DNA of 64,000 bases, taken from positions 31,129,001-31,193,000 of the forward strand of contig OX344765.1 in the NCBI GenBank assembly GCA_947034895.1. Reading direction: 5' to 3'. Of this stretch, positions 34,826 to 47,900 are shown piece after piece. The notes beneath the pieces were generated by a model. The model was given only the letters and a program-made list of their open reading frames with translations, made no database searches and was not told the origin of the DNA. The translations under genes and the position numbers were made by a program. The first letter of the stretch is position 1, and each line of letters begins with the position of its first letter. Origin of the DNA: Rhytidiadelphus loreus (taxonomy: Eukaryota; Streptophyta; Bryopsida; Hypnales; Hylocomiaceae).

Positions 34826-37800
34826 CACTAGAAGAAAATGGAGCTGGAATGACTGTTTCCGCCAATGTTTTCGTGTTAGACATGCACTTTTTTATGTTTG
34901 GCTTGGTTGACTGTTGTAATTGCATTGGAGAGCGTGTTGTAGCAAACGAAGTGTGTCATTTCAATGATGACGTTATGGTTGTACAATTCCGGCCTTCCTA
35001 GTTTCTGTTAAGAGTAACGTGAACGACATTTCGTGAAACATGAATAAATACTTGTGTCACATAGAAGTGGGTATCACCCTGCCATAGTCTACGTGGATGT
35101 CGGAGTGGCAACATATTTTGCCTCGTTGGCAATGGATGGCCAATGATTTGGATATCGAACTAATTCATTCGTTACAGCCTAATGCATACATCATATAAGA
35201 AATGAAAATTAGACATGTGTATGGGTTTGGGGTTTAAGCAAACGTTGGCCAGTTTAGGGTTCAGGCAGACGTTGGCCAGATTATGCGTATTCGAAGTTCT
35301 GCTACTATACTTCTAGGATTCAGAAGCCAGTTCTCACTTGTTGCTTCTCATGCAATTTGCTTGGTATTTTTGTTGACCTGTAGAATGTACTGGTGTAGGT
35401 GCACATGCCAGAAGAAGCTGTTTCAGACTTGCAGGAGGTTTCATTTGGCAATTGCTGTTGTCGCGGATTATGTTCTTTGCTGACATGTTGCTGTGAAAAA
35501 GGTCCTCAAAGAAGCCCTCTGATGTTTGTGGCCATGTTCGTATTGTAAGTGAAGAAATTCTTCAGGTGTCTTGCACTTCCAATTTTCGTCCTTGTAGTGG
35601 GCATCACCACTTACATGTGCAAGTATTCAATTTTGGTTACATAGTAACAATGTTCACAATCGAGTTACGAGTAATTGAAGTAATAGCTTTGAAGTTACCG
35701 TATCAATGAATCTTCATGTGAACATAGATTGTTTTTATTTTTGTTCAATTGCTAATTTCATATGTTTCTTTGGACAATAGCTTCCGTACTTGCCAGTCAT
35801 TTTGTACTTTTCACGTTGAAGTCGAGAAGGTACTTATCATTGAGAAGGCGAAGGTCACATCGATATGTTGAATAACAACTTCTTCTCATGTCACTGCTGT
35901 CTGAACTATGTTGTTAAAGTTTGTCGTAGTAGTAGGCAGTCACCATAGTCCCTGACTATGACGTTTACATCTTCATATGTAAAGCAAGAATGACAGCATG
36001 ATTGTACATGCTCTTCCATCTAACAACAGTGACAAGAACTAATGTACGAATTGTTTTTTTCTATGATGCAAGTTGAGCTTTTTTTCATGTTCAGTATGAC
36101 CTCCCGGAATGCTATCAAGAAGTGAATGCAGTCCACGGGAATATGCAACAGTACGATGTTATGAAGAACAAGAACAAGGCCGACTGACATGGTGGCTCCA
36201 GATAGACTGGCCTTCTTGTACGTCACATGTTGCACGTTCATTATACAAGAACTCCACAACAGACGGAATAGCAGTTTCAGTAAGTCAAACGACTCATGTG
36301 AGCACAATATCCAACTGTAGTATGTAGAATATAAGAAAAGGTTGTACAATACCTATGTACATATGGGACTTTGATTTCTACGTGGAAAGGGCCTTCCTTG
36401 CAAACATACATTGTTATTAGAGAAGACTATCATTTTCTCTATCAAGAAAATGATGTTTAGTAATATGAGATTGTATAAAGCTTCTGGAATTATGACTTGT
36501 TTTGGACAGAGGTAGAAACTGGCTGACAAAGTGATTTGCAATTGTAGTCTAGTCTGATATGTTGGCTTTGCCATCCAAAGTAGCATGTATACTTCTGGAC
36601 AACTCAAATTCGTACTTCAACGACTGCGCCAGTCTTCAATGTGGGGGACCTTATTTTTGTATCATCCTTCACACTCATCTAATGTAGTAAATTTATTTTC
36701 TTGTATTTTTGTACATTGCGTTTTTCAAGTTCTATTAGTCGGTGACAACTTCATATTCAGAAAGTTGCACTGCACAACACATGAAACATGGTTCATAAGT
36801 CATGCATAATTGTGTTCTTCTAGTGAACATATACATCAATAGCTGTGCATGACGTGACAATCATGGGAACACAAAAGTTACATAATTTATGTACAAATGA
36901 CTTGTATGAACAATATAAATAGTTTAGTGTCTTGTACATTCTCTTTAAAAGTCTAAGATAGGACTGCAGCAGTACACAAAATTTACTAGACAAGTGATTG
37001 TTACTTTCACTTCATGGAGGTTCAGCGCGTCTATACTCTTCGTTACTCTACTTTGACTAGTGTTCCATTGTGAAAGAAGCTAATGAAGACATGCCCAAAT
37101 GAGGGCTTTTAGTTGTGTTGTATGTACGGCTTGTATGTCTGGAGTCTAATTTGCTACTTCTGGAGACAAATAGTTTCTTTTGTACTATTGAATAACTTGC
37201 TATTTGAAGTAATAGAGGAAGAATATCAATTTCCTGTATTTGTACATCATACAATGCAAATGTTTTGCAGTCATGTTGTAAGTGGTTTTCATTGCTCTCA
37301 TATTAGTGCTTATTAACTTCTTTTCATGTGCTTCTGTAGGTTTGTCAGAACGATTGCATTCTATTCCATCGTAAGTTCAAAAGCTAGAAACACGGGAGGG
37401 TTCTTTTCAACAACATTGAAGGTAACTTTCTTTTCAATAGAGGTGGCAACATGCATCTGTATTGTTGTTCTCAGTTGACATTCAAAGAAATAGGATGCCA
37501 TGTTGCTTCACAAGTGAGGAGGCCAAGCGACCAACGTCACCCTTTGCTTGCATGACTGAAAGTACGAACTAGGAAGATTAACAACTAGTAAATGAGAGTA
37601 TTGAATGTACCTGAATAGATTGCAGAAAAGTGATTGAATACTATAATGCATGAGCGGAAGCAAATGAAGGAATTGGAAATTATTTGTTGAAACACAAGTA
37701 AAATGAGACGACAGAATTACAAAAAACCTCTTTTCCATGGCCGTTAGAGAAATTGACAGTATCGTTGGCATGTTTGGTAGTGAAGCTTCCATGTTCTTGA

Positions 37801-40800
37801 ACTATTGAATTGTAGTCATTGTTTATGTCATGTCAGGTGTTCAACACATTGTACGACTAAGCAACGTTGCAAGCTCTTTGGTGACGTTATTCATGAGGTA
37901 ATTGGATGACCTGCAGTATGTCATGCCACCCTTTCATTTGTAGTAGTATTGAACGCCCTTCATGAAGAGTTGTTGTGGATTTGTTTTCTTTTAGTTCTCC
38001 CAAAGTGTGTACATATCAAGCAAAACATTGAAGACAATAGGAAAGCAACAATGAAAATAGTGTAATCTCATTTTTTTCCAATAAAAGACAAAGCAATATG
38101 TATCTGGTATATTGTACAGTGTCTCCAATAACCTCATTTCATGTGAACATAGAGAAGAGAACATACATGATTCTAAATCCGAAAATGACAATCTTGCATT
38201 TCATGCACGTACATGTGAAGTGTGAAGCACATGTAGCAAGTAGTAGTAAAGGATGAAGCTGGCTATGTCCTTTGCATTTTGCATGTGACTAACAATGTAT
38301 TTTGGAAATGACACATGCTTAGGAACTTGCATGTGTGAAAATTGTCGTCACACTTGCCACGAATGTAAATGCGCGTGAATTGTTGCGAGCAGTGAAGCAA
38401 CATTCAGGTACGTCTTCTCAGAAACTTTCATTCGATAATGCACTTTCAAGTGCTCATAGTAGAGGATGCCAAGATTGGAAGACCGGAAAAGGAATGAAGG
38501 TTATTAACAGCACTGCTGAACAGAGGGCACTGTTGGGGAAAAAGTTGTAACATTACCATTTTGTATGACGGATATTTTCCCAATTCCAAAAGGTGTGCTT
38601 CCTAATCTTCAAGTTCGTTACAAACGAAAGCATGTTGTACCTTTCAATGCAATTGGCTTGCATTCAGTTGAAGTGCGTCATGTGCATAATAAATACAAGG
38701 ACTAGGGGTCTTCCTGAGCTATTGATGTGCTCATGGAAGGGACATTCAGAGGTGATCAATTCTAAAGTCATTCTATGTTTCTGTGAACAACTGAACGGAC
38801 TTGTTCCAATGTTTTGAAACTTCATTGCATGTCTGATGAAACAAAACGTATGAACTGCATATACAGGGATTTCAAGAATTGATGCAAGGCATGTACGTGT
38901 GTTTTGCTTGCATGTCACTGAAATGCGCACGAACGCATTAATCTTTGTAGAAGTGCATGTAGGATACTTAATACATGCTTACTAACTATGAAATGTTGTT
39001 CATACTTCAGCATTGTCATACGTGCCATATATGCCGAACACCTCATTTTGGGAAGAAAAAGTCATTGCAATGAGCGGCAAATGCGTGCAGCAATGGTACA
39101 AATTTATGTGTTTATCTTCCTTCATGTACAATCATGTTCCAATCTTCTCTTTTGTATGAAGTAAAACATTTTCTATAATGTTACCGTCTAAATGCATTGT
39201 GAGGTCTCTATTATAGGTTGTTAATGACGTAGTGTTCGTTTAGTACTAATTCTAGTTCTAGCATGGACTTGAAGCGCACAAATGAGATGTACTGAATTCC
39301 ATTGCCATATAATGCAGGTCTTTTGAATTCAAAGAAATAATGGAAAGTTGAGTTGAAGGTGTTGTTTTCTTCCTCTGCTCTTTAGCATTTGTTTATCATA
39401 AAATGTACAAGGTCAATACCATTTAACCTCAAATGATTTCTATTGAAATTGTACCTTCTTCTGTCTTATTTTCTCTTTCTCTACATACACAATGACATAC
39501 TTACTAGTCTTGCGTTTAGTATAGAGTACTAATATTTGAAATTAGAACATTAGAAAAACATCCGTCGATTCCCTATTTTGGCACTACTAGTCTGAAACAA
39601 CTAGGAAGTGTTAACCTTGTTCTTGTGGAAGTATGAACTTCCTTGCTTTACATGTTCCAGGAGTTTCATTAGCAGAATTTAGCTGCATTGAACCTACTTT
39701 GTGTTTCATTCATTGAATATGAATAGCTATGTTGGTTGGAAAATATAGTTCTGTGGAATCATACGATACAAAGAAGTTGGAAGATTTGGACGAAAAAGAC
39801 GAAATGTAATTGCGTCATACAGAAAAAGGTACATGTGAAAATATGAATTCAGATTCCAAGTCTCTGTCATGTTCAGATTAGCATGTTTGGATTTCAGCAG
39901 GTGGCAATGAGTACAGAAGTGCACTTCCTATAGCAAGCATTCCGAAATTCTTTAGCAAAAACTACTCTTCGATACAGACTTCAATGACGCCAGGTAATGA
40001 AGTTGCTTGTTTCCTACGTACTTGTTGTAAAGTGTATTGTACTATACCTGAAATCATTGCTTAATAGAACTGTAGTGACAAAGTCTCTATCCATGTACAC
40101 ATGTTCACTAACTCTATTGCATTTTAAATGACTTTCACAAATCCTGTAATGAAGGTGGAAGACAGGGCATGTCCACCAACGAAAGAAAAGGAGACATCTG
40201 CACATTAGAAGAAACGACTATTTGCAAAATGCAAACGCTTAGGTAATGGAGCCCATACATATATATGTGATAATTCAGTAATTCTCTTTTGTACGTGGAG
40301 TACACTCTGTCAAATACAACTGTACGTACATATTGGATGTCCTCACATCATGGATGTAGGTCTATGACTTTACATTCCGTGAGAAGAGACAGTGTACCTA
40401 TGATTCATGTTATACAAGCTGTGCAGTTCAGAATATTAGTTATAATTAGAAAGCCCTCTGTGTACAAAAATGTAGATATAGCATTACTTTCAATGGCTTC
40501 AAACGACAGGTTACAGTTTAGGCTTTCCATTGTATGACGTTCTATTTCAGTGTACATGTAGCTGCTAATTATTTTTTTCAACAACAAATCTTCACATATG
40601 ATAGAACAATTGCTTCTGTTCTATTCTATGCAATATTTTCAAGTGCACAGAAGGTTCTGTAATTGTATGTTCACTTCAACAAGAAAAATAAACAAGGGCA
40701 TTGATTTTCATCAATTACGGTGTTATTTGTGACAATGTTTTGTTCTTTTAAACATGCATTTCTGAAAATGCCTTCCTTTCAGTAATATGGCATGTTGAAT

Positions 40801-41345
40801 GATATGTTGCGCAACATATGTTATTGTTGTGTGAACATTGATTTCAGCGTTTTATAACACACTTTGACATTGCAGGGATTAAACGCCCATGTTCCCCAAA
40901 ACAATTTACTAAATTGCAGAACATTGAACACACATTCGGAACAGAAAAAAAAATCCCACGAGAAATATTAAAATGATAAGATAAAGACACGTGCCATGCC
41001 AAGCGGAATCCACGACACTACACATGACCATTCACATTGTGACAGATGTTGCTTCAGCGAAGCCAGATCTAGCCCACTAAAAGTGCCATGTCATATTCCA
41101 TGTGGAATTCAAATGTAATGCAATTACACATGGGTAATGACATGCTGGACAGAAGACTTTCTTCTTAACATGCATAATAATCTTCCAAACACAATGTACA
41201 GGGGCACAACGTGCCATTTCCAACTTGTTCTGAACGCATTTCTCAACAAAATCCATATGATGGTTTCCTGTTCGCAAAAACCATTTCTGCAAACGTGTTT
41301 TTAGCGTTCTGAAGGTGTTTTCCTGAACAGGCTTTTCTTCTAGTG
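34826..41345. mobile_element. 6.5-kb CACTA-type (En/Spm-like) DNA transposon, non-autonomous
   Basis: The left end is CACTAGAAGAAAA (34826-34838) and the right end TTTTCTTCTAGTG (41333-41345), a perfect 13-bp inverted match, with weaker similarity continuing inward. AAA flanks both ends (34823-34825 and 41346-41348), the 3-bp target duplication expected of this superfamily. The interior differs in texture from the surrounding DNA, with many short phrases based on ACATGT, GTACAT and TGAAGT. No open frame exceeds about 110 codons, and neither a TNP2-like transposase nor any host gene is recognisable. It probably depends on a transposase elsewhere, or has decayed. Confidence 0.75.
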
Positions 41346-43739
41346 AAACTTACATTGGTCACTAGGTTTGAATTGACTAAAAAATAGAGTCTGAGCTTTG
41401 TAGCATGAGCTCCCTGTAAACCACCTTCAAGCTAACCATGAGTCACGTGGTTCATATGCTGATAATACATGCACACACTCTTTGCTCCAGCTCAATGCAA
41501 AATCTGAAAATAGAACTCAAATGAATCCAACTTGCTTTATCAAGACATTCATGTGGCATGCATCTCTAAGAAAAAGAATTAGTACTTTTTGCAAAAAATG
41601 ACAAATTAAAATTAAGAAGTTGAGTACAAACAGTTTGATTGAAACCCATAGCCTCTAAACTTATGGTTCTATGGTAACCATCAATGACCCAACAATATGC
41701 CGCTAACTTAAATCCTCCAAAATGAAATTCACACTACAATAAACCTTGTTTTTAAACTGATCATATAAGGTAGGCATTCCGAAATTGCCATCTTCACAAT
41801 GTATACATCTCCAAATTCAGTTCTGTACCTATGTGAAATAAACGCTTTTAGAACCAAACTTTGTTCCTTCATAACTTTTGCATAAGGTATCCAAATGTTG
41901 CATTCTTTGGTGTGTTGGAACCTCCTTTCACTTGCCAATAAGAAAATATAAAAATTTGAACAGTCTAAAAATAGTAAATAGACACAATAGCAATTAGTGG
42001 CGTTTTTGGGATGCCTACTTTAGTGACATTTGAGATTAACAAAGTTCATCTTTTGTTGGCCTTAGGTTGTCTTATGAACTTTACTTTTTACTTCACCTGA
42101 AGAACAATGCATTGAATTGTCAAAAATAAACAGAATAAGACTAGAGAAAGGCCTGGTGACTTGAAACTTCAAAAATGACAAAAAAAGAAGTCAGAAGCAT
42201 TAGAGGAGATTTCAACTACTTGGGAGACTATTTCAGGCTGTTCCCATTGTTGGGAACTAGTTTTGTACAGTCATAATATAATAATGTTAAAATTTAATTT
42301 TAAAATTGGAAATTTAAAAAAATTAATTTAATCTAAAATATAATTAATTAAAAATTAATTATTTTTTATAAAAAATATATTAAAAAATATATTAAAAAAT
42401 ATATTAAAAAATTATATCTGACGTGGCCGTCTCTTGGCCACATCAGATTAGCGTTCCCACGGTTCTGCAATCCGGGAACTCACAGTCTCTTAAAACGCAA
42501 AAATCTCTCCTAATGGGCTTCAAGTCGTTGTGGTTAACCTAACATGATTGTATCATTGCAATGTATTAAAAATTCAAGCACATTCTCTGACCCAAATACA
42601 CTTGAATACAAATAAGCCTCAATCTGAATTTTGATGCAAGAACAAAGAAGAGTACTACAATTCTCAAAAATAACATAAACCAATTGAGATTGAAACACAA
42701 AATTTAAATTGACTTCATAGAAATGAACATGAAAAGAATTATTCTGTATAAAAGAGTCAAGTCAAATTCATTTGCTTAAGAACTAACCTAATTCCAAATG
42801 TTGCACTCTAGAGCCACCTAAAACATCAAACCCACTTAGACAAAATTAGTATTGAAGAACTGTAAGTTGTTCCCTTCAAGTTACTAAATATGCCTAAGTG
42901 TAAGAAGAATTTCATGGCAGAGTAAATCATCATACACAATCATTGACCTATGAAGAATCACGATAGTAAATGAAAATTTTGGCCGTAGACATTAATTTCA
43001 AGACCTTTATTCAAATTAGTTGGTCTTCAACTTGTTTGAAGCCAAGAATCAAACTTTTGAAGAGTCCAAAGAAAATGAAGTCCAACTCAATCAAATTACT
43101 TTTTGCATTCCAGAAAAACAATATACACCAGAATGAGAAAATTTCATGCGGAGGTAGTTCCAAGTAAAATAGAGCCAACAAGCATCATCACTTTTTATTA
43201 TTTAAAACATGTACTGTATGCGTTCCACCATGACGAGAAGAATTCCACAATGTCATTGCCTTTGAAGAGCCATCTTGAACTTAGAATTCACTCAATGACA
43301 TTGTCTCCCTCTCCTAATTTTCTTAATAATTGTGTAATCAATTTAATGCACAATGTTGAGAAATCTGGATTTTTTTTAAACATATGGACAATTTCCATTG
43401 CAAGGGGGAAACAGTATACTAGACCAAGAGCAAAGCCTCGGCAAGATTTTTACATTTTCAAACAACTAATCATAAACTTCAAAACAATACCCAACCCAAC
43501 CCAACCTAACAAAGGCTTCAAATCGCAACTTGTCAAGTCAATGGAATTGGCCCATCTAGAGGCGAGTAAGATTCTATTTCATCACCAAATGCGCCCTAGC
43601 TCCAAAGAAACATAAAGCGGTAAAAAGTGGCAAACATGTCGTCAATGAGTCGCAAACTGCTTACATTGTCCCATAATCATTGTTCCATACAGATTGTCCC
43701 ATAATCAAATATATACTTAAAGCAGTTGCGAAGTAGTTG
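41346..43739. other. Spacer with an AT-rich tract and a strong hairpin
   Basis: Around 42,280-42,420 is extremely AT-rich, with repeated TATATTAAAAAA. It is followed by TCTGACGTGGCC-7 bp-GGCCACATCAGA (about 42,417-42,447), a stable hairpin with one mismatch. A 170-codon frame at 43,103-43,615 on the plus strand has no recognisable protein character. No gene is called. Confidence 0.5.
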
Positions 43740-44040
43740 AAATGAAGTAGCAAACCAATCACATCAAAGTTGCAATGAAGTCACAAACAATTTGCAACTT
43801 AGTTACCGACCTCAAATGGCAGTGAATACCACTTAAGCAACCACGTCATAAAGTGCATCAATGAAGTTCCAAGTAAGCTGCCAAATGAAAAACAATCCAT
43901 TTTGCCATGCAACTACGATACTACTAAGAAACTTGTCCTAAACAACTAGAGTCCTCTACAATATCACCAGTTGCAAATGTCCGATGCAACTCAAAACTAG
44001 TTGCAAAGTTTAGTTGCAAAACCCCTCTTTTTCTTCTAGT
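43740..44040. mobile_element. Right terminus of a second CACTA-type element
   Basis: CTTTTTCTTCTAGTG ends at 44040, the same terminal sequence as the right end of the element at 34,826-41,345. The 300 bp before it carry several GTTGCAA/TTGCAAC motifs, which look like CACTA subterminal repeats. LRR-derived sequence starts at once at 44041, so the element sits inside the LRR array. No convincing left end was found, so it may be truncated. Confidence 0.5.
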
Positions 44041-44925
44041 GCTTCCTTTGGCAAGGTCACCAAGCTTCAATAATTCGTCAAATCTAAAGTAGTCAATGAA
44101 AATAAGTTGTTTACTTCCTTTAGCAATGCCGCTAAGCTTGGATTGTCTCCCAAATTTAAAGTGGTCAAGGAAGACAAGTTGCCCACTTCTTTTGGCAAGG
44201 CTGTCAAGCTTGAACAATGCCACAAATTTGAAGTGGTCTAGGAAGACAAGTTCCCCATGCTACTTTCTTTTGCAAGGTCACTAGACTTGAACAATCTCTC
44301 AAATCTAAAGTAGTCAGGATAGATAAGTTTTCCACAACTCCACTTCCATTGGCAATGCTACTAAGCTTGATCAATCCCTCAAAAAATAGGATAGTCAAGC
44401 AAAACAAGTTCTCCACTTCCTTTGGCAAGGCTACCAAGCTTCAAACACTTTTTGAAATTGAGAGTGGTCACAGAAGACAAGTTCCCCACTTTTATTGGCA
44501 AAGCTACTAAACTTGAGTAACCTTCCAAATATAGAGTGGTCAAGCAAGATAAGTTTCCCACTTCCTATAGTAAGGCCACCAAACTTGAACACTTTTTTAT
44601 ATTGAAAATGGTCAAGAAAGACAAGTTCCCGTCTTCCTTTGGCAAGGCTACTAAGCTAGGACGATTTCCCAAATATAGGGTAGTCAAGGAAGACAAGTTC
44701 CCTACTTCCTTTTGCAAGGCCACCAATCTTGAATAATCCCCGAGATCAAGAGTGATAAAAAAAAGACAAATTCCACACTTCCATTGGCAAGGCTAGTAAG
44801 ATTGAACAATCCTCCATATGTAGAATGGTCCAAAAAGACAAGTTCCCCAATTCTATTGACAAGACTACTAAGCTTGAGCACCTTTTCAAATCTAGAGTAC
44901 TCAAGGAAGACAAGTTCCTCACTTC
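44041..44925 (-). pseudogene. Decayed 3' extension of the LRR array
   Basis: The 72-bp LRR units of the adjacent PNL gene continue past its stop codon. Directly after TAG at 44926-44928 the frame still reads LRR consensus (NLSSLSTLDLKRCSSLVVL) to a TGA near 44,752. Further on the repeats persist in shifted frames (for example VGNLSSVTTLNFKKCLKLGS at about 44,450). They degrade progressively until they meet a CACTA terminus at 44040. The functional protein was probably longer in the past. Confidence 0.75.
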
Positions 44926-47900
44926 CTATGGCAAGGCTTCCAAGCTTGAACAACCTTCCAAATCTAAAGCGGTCAAGGAAGACAAGTTCTCCACTTCCTT
45001 TGGCAAGGTTCCTAAGCTTGAACAACCCCTCAAATTAAGAGTGGTCAAGGAAGACAAGTTCCCCACTTCCATTGGCAAGGCTACTAAGCTTGAACAACCC
45101 CTCAAATCTAAAGCGGTCAAGGAAGACAAGTTCTCCACTTCCTTTGGCAAGGTTCCTAAGCTTGAACAACCCCTCAAATTAAGAGTGGTCAAGGAAGACA
45201 AGTTCCCCACTTCCATTGGCAAGGCTACTAAGCTTGAACAACCCCTCAAATTAAAAGTGGTCAAGGAAGACAAGTTCCCCACTTCCATTGGCAAGGCTAC
45301 TAAGCTTGAACAACCCCTCAAATCTAGAGCGGTCAAGGAAGACAAGTTCTCCACTTCCATTGGCAAGGTTTTTAAGCTTGAACAATCCCTCAAATCTAAA
45401 GCGGTCAAGGAAGACAAGTTCCCCACTTCCTTTGGCAAGGTCCCTAAACTTGAACAACCCCTCAAATTAAGAGTGGTCAAGGAAAACAAGTTCCCCACTT
45501 CCATTGGCAAGGTTACTAAGCTTGAACAACCCCTCAAATCTAGAGCGGTCAAGGAAGACAAGTTCTCCACTTCCTTTGGCAAGGTTCTTAAGCTTGAACA
45601 ACCCCTCAAATTAAGAGTGGTCAAGGAAGACAAATTCCCCACTTCCATTGGCAAGGCTACTAAGCTTGAACAACCCCTCAAATTAAAAGTGGTCAAGGAA
45701 GACAAGTTCCCCACTTCCATTGGCAAGGCTACTAAGCTTGAACAACCCCTCAAATCTAGAGCGGTCAAGGAAGACAAGTTCTCCATTTCCTTTGGCAAGG
45801 CTTCTAAGCTTGAACAACCCTCCAAATATAGGATAGTCAAGGAAGACAAGTTCCCCACTTCCATTGGCAAGGTTACTAAGCTTGAACAACCCTCCAAATG
45901 TAGAGTAGTCAAGGAAGACAAATTCTCCACTTCCATTGGCAAGGTTACTAAGGTTGAACAATCCCTCAAATCTAAAGCGGTCAAGGAAGACAAGTTCCCC
46001 ACTTCCTTTGGCAAGGTCTCTAAGCTTGAACAACCCCTCAAATTAAGAGTGGTCAAGGAAAACAAGTTCCCCACTTCCATTGGCAAGGTTACTAAGCTTG
46101 AACAACCCCTCAAATCTAGAGCGGTCAAAGAAGACAAGTTCCCCACTTCCTTTGGCAAGGCCATTAAGCTGGAACAATTCCCAAAATATAGGGTAGTCAA
46201 AGAAGACAAGTTCCCCACTTCCATTGGCAAGGCTACTAAGCTTGAACAACCCCTCAAATCTAAAATGGTCAAGGAAGATAAATTGCCCACTTCCTTTGGC
46301 AAGGCTTCTAAACTTGAACAATCCCTCAAATCTAAAGCGGTCAAGGAAGACAAGTTCTCCACTTCCTTTGGCAAGGTTCCTAAGCTTGAACAACCCCTCA
46401 AATTAAGAATGGTCAAGGAAGACAAGTTCCCCACTTCCATTGGCAAGGCTACTAAACTTGAACGACCCCTCAAATTAAGAGTGGTCAAGAAAGACAAGTT
46501 CCCCACTTCCATTGGCAAGGCTACTAAACTTGAACAACCCCTCAAATCTAGAGCGGTCAAGGAAGACAAGTTCTGCACTTCCTTTGGCAAGGCTTCTAAG
46601 CTTGAACAACCCTCCAAATATAGAATAGTCAAGGAAGACAAATTCTCCACTTCCATTGGCAAGGTTACTAAGCTTGAACAACCCTCCAAATGTAGAGTAG
46701 TCAAGGAAGACAAATTCCCCACTTCCATTGGCAAGGTTACTAAGCTTGAACAATCCCTCAAATCTAAAGCGGTCAAGGAAGACAAGTTCCCCACTTCCTT
46801 TGGCAAGGTCCCTAAGCTTGAACAACCCCTCAAATTAAGAGTGGTCAAGGAAAACAAGTTCCCCACTTCCATTGGCAAGGCTACTAAGCTTGAACAACCC
46901 CTCAAATCTAGAGCGGTCAAAGAAGACAAGTTCCCTACTTCCATTGGTAAGGTTCCTAAGCTTGAACAACCCCTCAAATTAAGAGTGGTCAAGGAAGACA
47001 AGTTCTCCACTTCCTTTGGCAAGGTTCTTAAGCTTGAACAACCCCTCAAATTAAGAGTGGTCAAGGAAGACAAGTTCCCCACTTCCATTGGCAAAGCTAC
47101 TAAGCTTGAACAACCCCTCAAATTAAAAGTGGTCAAGGAAGACAAGTTCCCCACTTCCATTGGCAAGGCTACTAAGCTTGAACAACCCTTCAAATCTAGA
47201 GCGGTCAAGGAAGACAAGTTCTCCACTTCCTTTGGCAAGGCTTCTAAACTTGAACAACCCTCCAAATGTAGAGTAGTCAAGGAAGACAAATTCCCCACTT
47301 CCATTGGCAAGGTTACTAAGCTTGAACAATCCTTCAAATCTAAAGCGGTCAAGGAAGACAAGTTCCCCACTTCCTTTGGCAAGGTCCCTAAACTTGAACA
47401 ACCCCTCAAATTAAGAGTGGTCAAGGAAAACAAGTTCCCCACTTCCATTGGCAAGGCTACTAAGCTTGAACAACCTCTCAAATCTAAAGCGGTCAAGGAA
47501 GACAAGTTCCCCACTTCCTTTGGCAAGGTCCCTAAACTTGAACAACCCCTCAAATTAAGAGTGGTCAAGGAAAACAAGTTCCCCACTTCCATTGGCAAGG
47601 CTACTAAGCTTGAACAACCTCTCAAATCTAGAGCGGTCAAGGAAGACAAGTTCTCCACTTCCATTGGCAAGATTACTAAGCTTGAACAATCCTTCAAATC
47701 TAGAGCGGTCAAAGAAGACAAGTTCCCCACTTCCTTTGGCAAGGCCATTAAGCTGGAACAATTCCCAAAATATAGGGTAGTCAAGGAAGACAAGTTCCCC
47801 ACTTCCATTGGCAAGGCTACTAAGCTTGAACAACCCCACAAATCTAAAATGGTCAAGGATGATAAATTGCCCACTTCCTTTGGCAAGGCTTCTAAACTTG

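Noticed and set aside
41732..41736. CACTACAA as left end of the second CACTA element
   Set aside because: The adjacent bases do not match the right end at 44040 beyond CACTA and the 3-bp flanks differ (TCA against CTT).
43103..43615. 170-codon plus-strand ORF
   Set aside because: The composition is random for AT-rich DNA, with no motif, no promoter sign and no homology that I recognise.
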